NCBI RefSeq assembly: GCF_021789315.1
Contig: NZ_CP084561.1
Location: 4,850,134 to 4,914,133, forward strand
DNA from: Arthrobacter sp. FW305-BF8
GTDB taxonomy: Bacteria; Actinomycetota; Actinomycetes; Actinomycetales; Micrococcaceae
Reading direction: 5' to 3'
Length of the DNA stretch: 64,000 nt
The translations under genes were made by a program, and so were the position numbers. The notes beneath the pieces were generated by a model. The model searched no databases. It was not told where the DNA came from and saw nothing but the letters and a program-made list of their open reading frames with translations. Shown here in pieces: positions 59,177 to 64,000 of the stretch (position 1 is its first letter; every line of letters begins with the position of its first letter).

Positions 59177-60229
59177 CTAACGCTCAGCGATTTCCGCTGC
59201 GGCTTCCAGGTAGGACAACGCGCCGCTGGAGGATGGATCGTACGTCATGACGGTCTGCTGGTAACTCGGCGCTTCGGAGATCCGCACAGAGCGCGGAACG
59301 ACGGCGCCGAGGACCTGCTCCGGGAAGTGCTGCCTGACTTCAGCCGCCACCTGGGCGGCCAGGTTGGTGCGTCCGTCGTACATGGTGAGCAGAATCGTGG
59401 AAACTTCCAGTTCTGCATTCAGGTGCTTCTGGATCATCTCGATGTTCTTCAGCAGCTGGCTCAGTCCTTCGAGTGCATAGTATTCGCACTGGATGGGGAT
59501 GAGGACCTCGCCGGCCGCGCAGAAGGCATTGACCGTCAGCAGGCCCAGGCTGGGCGGGCAGTCGATGAAGATGTAGTCGAGACGCTGCTCGCCCTTCTTC
59601 TGCCGCGCCTTGGCATAGACATCGATGGCGCGGCGGAGGCGCTGCTCCCGTGCCACCAGGGAGACGAGCTCGATCTCGGCGCCGGCCAGATGGATGGTTG
59701 CCGGGGCGCAGATGAGGTTGCTGATGTCCGGGCACTGTGCCACGACGTCCTCGAGAGGCAGATCGTTGATCAATACGTCATAGATGCTGTCGACGTCGGC
59801 ATGGTGCTCAATGCCCAGGGCCGTGGACGCGTTGCCCTGCGGGTCGATGTCGATGACCAGGACGTTCAAGCCGGCGGCCGCCAGCGCTGCGGCGATGTTG
59901 ACGGTGGTTGTGGTCTTTCCCACTCCACCCTTTTGGTTTGAGACCGTGAAGATACGTGTCTTCTCCGGCTTCGGAAGGTTGCGGCCGAGGAGCCGTTCCC
60001 GCCTCCTGTTCTCATGCGCGAGTTCCCGGGCGATGGGGCTCGAGTCATCCAGGGTGTCTAGGACGTTGCCTCGGGTTGCCGTTTCACGTGAAACCTTGGG
60101 AGTACTCGTACTTGCAACCGGATTGGACTGATTTAGTGTCGTAGCGACCGGTGATACGCCAAAGGCACGCGCCGACCCCAGAGACACGAACGGGGGGATC
60201 CGCTGCGTGGAGGTTTCGCTACTGGTCAC
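59177..60229 (-). CDS. parA: Chromosome partitioning ATPase ParA
   Basis: A 350-residue ParA. The deviant Walker A NQKGGVGKTTTTVNIAAALA, Walker A' region LVIDIDPQGNASTALG and Walker B YIFIDCPPSLGLLT are intact. About 90 residues of N-terminal extension precede the ATPase. A parS palindrome (60081-60094) is embedded in this extension and encodes VSRET at codons 46-50. The start is a GTG at 60229. ParA binds DNA when ATP-bound and moves ParB-parS complexes. parB follows 67 bases later. Confidence 0.96.
   Translation of the reverse strand: MTSSETSTQRIPPFVSLGSARAFGVSPVATTLNQSNPVASTSTPKVSRETATRGNVLDTLDDSSPIARELAHENRRRERLLGRNLPKPEKTRIFTVSNQKGGVGKTTTTVNIAAALAAAGLNVLVIDIDPQGNASTALGIEHHADVDSIYDVLINDLPLEDVVAQCPDISNLICAPATIHLAGAEIELVSLVAREQRLRRAIDVYAKARQKKGEQRLDYIFIDCPPSLGLLTVNAFCAAGEVLIPIQCEYYALEGLSQLLKNIEMIQKHLNAELEVSTILLTMYDGRTNLAAQVAAEVRQHFPEQVLGAVVPRSVRISEAPSYQQTVMTYDPSSSGALSYLEAAAEIAER
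60081..60094. promoter_or_regulatory. parS site 9, inside parA
   Basis: A perfect 14-base core within the coding sequence, in frame as GTT-TCA-CGT-GAA-AC, giving Val-Ser-Arg-Glu-Thr. It is the parS site nearest the origin in this window. Confidence 0.95.
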
Positions 60230-60314
60230 TGGGACACACTCACTCTCGTTCGGCCTTCACTGCCGTTCTCTAGCCTAACCGCTACACCCTAAGGACCCGC
60301 GGCACCTTGCGGGG

Positions 60315-60965
60315 CTAGGCCCTCTTTTGGGACTTCTTTACTACGATGCGCACCACCGTGGTGGGCTCCTCGAGCAGGTCTTGGCCTACAGTGACCACTG
60401 ACGTCTCCACGCCACCAAGCTTGCGGATGGCCTTAGCCGCCTTGTCGATCTCATCGGCGGCGCTGCGGCCCTTGATCGCCACGACTTCACCCTCGCCGCC
60501 AAGCAGGGGAATGGTGAGGCCTGCAAGATTGCTCAGGGCGGACACTGCCCGGGCGGTCACGACGTCGGCCGTCACCATGCCTACGGCGAGCTCGGCGCGC
60601 GTGCGCATCACGGTGACGTTCCTCAAACCGAGATCGTCAACCACTTCCTGCAGCCAGATCACCCGGCGCTCCAGCGGTTCGATGAGGGTCAGTTCGAGGT
60701 CGGGGCGGGCGATAGCCAGGCAAAGGCCCGGCAGGCCGGCGCCGCTTCCGACGTCGGCCACGTGGCTGCCCTGGGGAATCTCACTTTCGATCACCGCGCA
60801 GTTCAGGACGTGGCGTCCCCAGAGCCTGGGGATTTCCCGCGGGCCGATAAGCCCGCGTTCGGTCCCGGACGTCGCCAGGTGTTCGACATACCGTTCAGCC
60901 AGGCCCAGGCGGTCACCGAAAATCTTCTCCGCCGCCTGGCGCTCGGCTGCCGTCATTTCAACCAT
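60315..60965 (-). CDS. rsmG: 16S rRNA m7G527 methyltransferase RsmG (GidB)
   Basis: A 216-residue methyltransferase acting on G527 of 16S rRNA. The AdoMet motif is VADVGSGAGLPGLCLAIARPDLELTLIEPLERRVIWL. The N-terminal part AAEKIFGDRLGLAERYVEHLATSGTERGLIGPREIPRLWGRHVLN is diagnostic. The ATG at 60965 (MVEMTAAER) lies 19 bases after the khpB stop; an upstream start at 61049 would overlap khpB. The C-terminal tail is Lys/Arg-rich. Loss of rsmG confers low-level streptomycin resistance in other bacteria. Confidence 0.95.
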   Translation of the reverse strand: MVEMTAAERQAAEKIFGDRLGLAERYVEHLATSGTERGLIGPREIPRLWGRHVLNCAVIESEIPQGSHVADVGSGAGLPGLCLAIARPDLELTLIEPLERRVIWLQEVVDDLGLRNVTVMRTRAELAVGMVTADVVTARAVSALSNLAGLTIPLLGGEGEVVAIKGRSAADEIDKAAKAIRKLGGVETSVVTVGQDLLEEPTTVVRIVVKKSQKRA

Positions 60966-60984
60966 CAGTAAGTCAGCCAACGGT

Positions 60985-61548
60985 TCAGTCGGCGGAAACG
61001 ACGATGTGCCGGCCTGCACCCTCGCCCTCGGACTCGCTGACGAATCCAAGGTCGGCGACGGCGTCGTGGACGATCTTCCGCTCGTAGGCGCTCATGGGCT
61101 CCAGCGCGACAGCGTCGCCGCTTTCCTTGACGGAGGCGACGGCGTCTTCAGCGATCTTCTGCAGGTGGCCCGCGCGTTCCTTCCGGTAGCCGTTGATGTC
61201 GAGCACCAGGCGCGAGCGGTTTTCCGTCGCAGAAAGAACGGACAGCCGCGTCAGCTCCTGCAGGGCTTCCAGGACCTCGCCGTCCCGCCCGACGAGGCTA
61301 TCCAGCCCGGCAGATTCTTCCTCGGCCACGATCGAGATGTAGGTGCGGCCGTTGCGGACCTCGATGTCAATGTCGCCATCGATGTCGGCGATGTCGAGCA
61401 GTTCCTCAAGGTAGTCGGCGGCTACATCGCCCTCTTCTTCCAGGCGGCTTGCCGTCGTGCCCTTGCCCGCATCTACGGTAGCGGCAACGGAGTCCTGGTC
61501 TTCGCCGGCTTCAGCGGAAAGTGCGTGCTCAGAGCTCTCAACAGACAT
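60985..61548 (-). CDS. khpB: KhpB/Jag RNA-binding protein (KH-R3H)
   Basis: A 187-residue protein with an acidic N-terminus, a KH domain (IDIEVRNGRTYISIVAEEESAGLDSLVGRDGEVLEALQEL, GxxG as GRDG) and a C-terminal R3H domain (MSAYERKIVHDAVADLGFVSESEGEGAGRHIVV). Binds RNA and, with KhpA, affects cell elongation in Gram-positive bacteria. Its ATG overlaps the yidC stop by one base, so translation is coupled. Confidence 0.94.
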   Translation of the reverse strand: MSVESSEHALSAEAGEDQDSVAATVDAGKGTTASRLEEEGDVAADYLEELLDIADIDGDIDIEVRNGRTYISIVAEEESAGLDSLVGRDGEVLEALQELTRLSVLSATENRSRLVLDINGYRKERAGHLQKIAEDAVASVKESGDAVALEPMSAYERKIVHDAVADLGFVSESEGEGAGRHIVVSAD

Positions 61549-62519
61549 TACTTCTTCTTCCTGTTCTTGCGTTGTGGCTGAATGCGCTGCGTCCGGGCCT
61601 CGGCAACCGCAGCGGCGGCAGCGGCCTCCGCCTCGGGATCAGCCTTCTTGCCGCCCAGGATGGGAAGGGCCGGAAGGCCCTTGGCGGCACGGCGCTCGGC
61701 GAGGGCCTTGGCGGCGGGGGATCCCGGCGTCGGCATGCGGCGGATGACAAAGAACTGCTGGCCCATGGTCCACAGGTTGGTGGTGGTCCAGTAGATGAGG
61801 ACACCGATGGGGAAGTTGATGCCGCCCACACCGAATACGAGCGGCAGGATGTACAGCATCATCTTCTGCTGGCGCATGAACGGGCTGGCCATGGCCTCTT
61901 CAGACATGTTCTTGGCCATGATCTGCTTCTGCGTGATGAACTGTGACGCCGTCATGGCGATGATCATCAGGATGCTCAGTACGACGACGGCGACGTTCCC
62001 GACACCGCCGTGCAGCAGGGCAGCAGACAACGGAGCCCCAAAAATGCTCGACTCGTCGAACTGCACTACCTGTTCCTGGCTCATGGCTCCGATGCCCTGA
62101 CCCTGGGTCTTGGCTGAGCTGATGCCGGACAACACCTGGAACAGAGCGAAGAAGAACGGCATCTGGATCAGCATGGGCAGGCAGGCCGAGAACGGGTTGG
62201 TCCCGTGCTTCTTGTACATGGCCATCTGCTCCTGCGCCATTGCCTGGCGGGAGAGCTGGTCGGTCTTGCCTTTGTACTTGTCCTGCAGCTTCTTCAGGTC
62301 CGGCTGCAGGAGCTGCATGCCGCGCTGAGCCTTGATCTGCTTGACGAAAACGGGAATGAGGGCGGCACGGATCACCAGCACCAGACCGATGATGGACAGC
62401 GTCCAGGTCCATCCGGATGCCTCAGGCAGGCCGATGGCGCTGAGGCCTTCGTGGAAGCCCACCATGATGATGGACACAAGCCATTTGAACGGAAACATGA
62501 TTGTTTCAAAGAAGTCCAT
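61548..62519 (-). CDS. yidC: Membrane protein insertase YidC
   Basis: A 323-residue Oxa1/YidC insertase. Transmembrane segments match the conserved core: WLVSIIMVGFHEGLSAIGL, SIIGLVLVIRAALIPVFVKQIKAQRGMQ (with the conserved hydrophilic-groove Arg), then the coiled-coil hairpin (LLQPDLKKLQDKYKGKTDQLSRQAM), PMLIQMPFFFALFQVL and three more helices. The tail is Lys/Arg-rich (RIQPQRKNRKKK). It inserts proteins into the membrane with or after SecYEG. Confidence 0.96.
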   Translation of the reverse strand: MDFFETIMFPFKWLVSIIMVGFHEGLSAIGLPEASGWTWTLSIIGLVLVIRAALIPVFVKQIKAQRGMQLLQPDLKKLQDKYKGKTDQLSRQAMAQEQMAMYKKHGTNPFSACLPMLIQMPFFFALFQVLSGISSAKTQGQGIGAMSQEQVVQFDESSIFGAPLSAALLHGGVGNVAVVVLSILMIIAMTASQFITQKQIMAKNMSEEAMASPFMRQQKMMLYILPLVFGVGGINFPIGVLIYWTTTNLWTMGQQFFVIRRMPTPGSPAAKALAERRAAKGLPALPILGGKKADPEAEAAAAAAVAEARTQRIQPQRKNRKKK

Positions 62520-62535
62520 ACGATATCCCTATTCG

Positions 62536-62931
62536 TCAGGCCGCAGCGCGGCCTTCTCCATCAGTCTGAGCAGCCAGGTACTTGTCCGGGTTGTTCAGCA
62601 CAACAATTGTGGGTGTCTGGTGTTCGGGCCATTCGCGATGACCGGCGGGGACATGGTCCACGCCGCCGGCATTCCACGGGTGGCAGCGCACCAGGCGCTT
62701 GGCCGCCAGCCAGCTTCCCTTGACCGCCCCGTGCACGGTGATGGCTTCGAGCGCATAGGCCGAGCAGGAGGGAAAGAAGCGGCAAACCTGGCCGTACAAG
62801 GGAGAAATCACCTTGCGGTAGGCCAGGAGCAGAAGAATGAGGATATTGCGGGGCAGGTTCCAGATGAACTTGCCCGCAGCCGCTGCTGCGGACTTGGGGG
62901 AACGGACGACGGCGGCACTCGGGTCAAGCAC
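62536..62931 (-). CDS. yidD: Membrane protein insertion efficiency factor YidD
   Basis: A 131-residue YidD. The conserved core is LLLAYRKVISPLYGQVCRFFPSCSAYALEAITVHGAVKGSWLAAKRLVRCHPW, with the invariant Cys-rich RFFPSCSAYA and RCHPWNAGG. The N- and C-terminal extensions are longer than average. It overlaps rnpA by 8 bases and precedes yidC by 16 bases, the normal order rpmH-rnpA-yidD-yidC. Confidence 0.95.
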   Translation of the reverse strand: MLDPSAAVVRSPKSAAAAAGKFIWNLPRNILILLLLAYRKVISPLYGQVCRFFPSCSAYALEAITVHGAVKGSWLAAKRLVRCHPWNAGGVDHVPAGHREWPEHQTPTIVVLNNPDKYLAAQTDGEGRAAA

Positions 62932-63349
62932 GCTGTGTCCCCTCCTGTGTTGTTCCGTCCGGTCGCGTTCCGGCCGGCCTTGTTCCGGTTACCCCCGGGT
63001 GGCGGCCAGCCAGCCGCCTCATGGTGTTTGCCAAGGCAGCGTTGTAGTCCGCCAGGAGTTCATCCCAGCTGGCTGTTGCGGAGGCCGGCAAAGCACGCAC
63101 CACAATAGCGAATCCGGTGCCGTACTCGCGCAGCGAGACAGCGCCGGCTTCTCTAAGTCTCCTCTTAACGAGGTTCCTGGCAACAGCGTTCCCGACAGCC
63201 TTGGAAACGATGAAGCCGATGCGGCTTGGTTCGTCGGCTCCAATAGTTGCCGTATATAACACTACGTTCCGGCGTCCATTGCGGACGCCGGAACGTACAG
63301 TTGTTGAAAAATCGGTTGAAGTCCTCAGGCGGTTCCGGGTGGCAAGCAC
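62924..63349 (-). CDS. rnpA: Ribonuclease P protein component
   Basis: A 141-residue RnpA, the basic protein subunit of RNase P that matures tRNA 5' ends. The RNR motif region is NAVARNLVKRRLREA, preceded by GADEPSRIGFIVSKAVG. The C-terminus is a long Thr/Arg/Gly/Pro-rich tail beyond the usual length. The start is a GTG at 63349. It overlaps yidD and follows rpmH. Confidence 0.95.
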   Translation of the reverse strand: MLATRNRLRTSTDFSTTVRSGVRNGRRNVVLYTATIGADEPSRIGFIVSKAVGNAVARNLVKRRLREAGAVSLREYGTGFAIVVRALPASATASWDELLADYNAALANTMRRLAGRHPGVTGTRPAGTRPDGTTQEGTQRA

Positions 63350-63389
63350 CGCTAATCTCGCAGAAGGAAGAAGACCGACAAGTCAGTAT

Positions 63390-63527
63390 TTATGCCGACA
63401 GTTCGGTGCGGCCCTTGCCACGGCGGGCGGCCAGAATGGCACGGCCGGCACGGGTGCGCATACGAAGGCGGAAGCCGTGCTTCTTGGCCCGACGGCGGTT
63501 ATTCGGCTGAAAAGTCCGCTTGCTCAC
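63390..63527 (-). CDS. rpmH: 50S ribosomal protein bL34
   Basis: A 45-residue bL34, MSKRTFQPNNRRRAKKHGFR then LRMRTRAGRAILAARRGKGRTELSA, of normal length. The start is a GTG at 63527 with GGAG 9 bases upstream; too short for a usual long-ORF search. It is the first gene after the dnaA-rpmH intergenic region and marks the left border of the origin. Confidence 0.96.
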   Translation of the reverse strand: MSKRTFQPNNRRRAKKHGFRLRMRTRAGRAILAARRGKGRTELSA

Positions 63528-64000
63528 GTTAGTTACTCCAGTGGATCAAAGGTGCGCCCACCCGATCAGTAAAGGGGAAGAACTGGCCGACGCTAAGTTT
63601 TGTATGTGTCTGCTTCCCCTGGATTTTCCCGGAACACGTGAAGCGTCCGGAAGTCCAAAATGGGGTCAGAAAGCAGGCACAAAGGACTCCACAACGTTAG
63701 GGCAAAACGCCGCCGGGAGTCAAACCGGCAGGCCATCGGGCGTGTTTCCCCAGCTGTGGCTAACGGGGTGCCGAACCTGTGGATGAAGCGGCTCGCGATC
63801 GCCGTTTTCGAACCACAACCGTGTAATTATCCACAAGGCACTTCCCAGCTATCTTCTAGGCTTTTCATCCCCTAGAGTGTCTCAGTAGCCGATTATCCAC
63901 GGACTGTGCATAACCCTGTGGATTAAGCCGGGCCAGCACCCTGGTTTCGGGCTTGCGGCTGCATGTAATGCAGGCAGCAAGCTTTGAGGAACCAAATTTG
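63528..64000. other. Left part of the presumed chromosomal origin (oriC) with DnaA boxes
   Basis: No gene is seen. DnaA-box-like nonamers on both strands include TGTGGCTAA 63755, TGTGGATGA 63778, TTATCCACA 63827, TTATCCACG 63893, TGTGCATAA 63905 and TGTGGATTA 63917; the last three are 12 bp apart. Placement upstream of rpmH with dnaA expected beyond the window matches actinobacterial oriC organisation. The rest of the origin is outside the window. Confidence 0.85.

Noticed and set aside
1..64000. tRNA, rRNA and CRISPR features
   Set aside because: I looked for T-loop-like GGTTCGAATCC patterns, rRNA-like stretches and regularly spaced repeats and found none I could support; the only regular repeats are the DnaA arrays and short tandem duplications noted.

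Overview
The window comes from the chromosome of a high-GC actinobacterium, most likely Micrococcaceae (Arthrobacter / Pseudarthrobacter type). This rests on codon use, on the gene order rpsF-ssb-rpsR-rplI / dnaB and trxBA / parBA / rsmG / khpB / yidC / yidD / rnpA / rpmH, and on recognisable family members. The right edge is the left flank of the replication origin: rpmH is followed by a gene-free stretch with DnaA boxes, and dnaA is expected just beyond base 64000.

Layout. 1-5 kb: the 5' part of a GH13 alpha-glucosidase, a small conserved protein, a MoaD-like ubiquitin fold protein beside a BNR-repeat protein, and an SOS-boxed umuDC pair. 5-10 kb: a universal stress protein, a copper regulon (CsoR operator, csoR, copZ-like, copA), a DUF2277 protein and an orphan WXG100 protein. 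10-17.6 kb: an EamA exporter, a CGNR regulator, small membrane proteins, a MATE exporter, DoxX, a Zur-boxed AztD-like zinc chaperone and a tandem hot-dog thioesterase. 17.6-24.3 kb: dnaB with a DnaA-box-rich upstream gap, two small membrane-anchored proteins with L7/L12-like helices, and the rpsF-ssb-rpsR-rplI operon. 24.5-33 kb: YnfA, an amino-acid permease, M18 aminopeptidase, an exported intradiol dioxygenase, and an ABC transporter / two-component operon. 33-43 kb: a PAP2-diacylglycerol kinase fusion, an MFS protein, an ABC-F protein, a lipoprotein PBP, a phytoene-desaturase-like oxidoreductase and a GT87-like membrane glycosyltransferase. 42.7-43.5 kb: a low-GC patch with two very short ORFs that have near-perfect Shine-Dalgarno sites. 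43.5-52 kb: histidine phosphatase, cca, NUDIX hydrolase, murJ, a separate pseudokinase / discoidin-like protein, and trxB-trxA behind a SigR-type promoter.

52.0-57.7 kb is the most unusual part: about 5.7 kb with no credible gene, bracketed by the trxA and parB terminators. It carries eight perfect parS palindromes (core GTTTCACGTGAAAC) plus decayed copies. In its middle are two arrays of DnaA-box-like nonamers spaced exactly 12 bp apart. A ninth parS lies inside the parA coding sequence. I read this as a dedicated centromere island that may also bind DnaA. It sits 6-12 kb from the presumed origin, next to the genes for the proteins that load on it.

57.8-63.5 kb is the conserved origin-flank cluster (parB, parA, rsmG, khpB, yidC, yidD, rnpA, rpmH), all on the minus strand and so divergent from dnaA. 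I saw no rRNA, tRNA, CRISPR array or insertion sequence. All functional names come from motif recognition by eye, without database searches.
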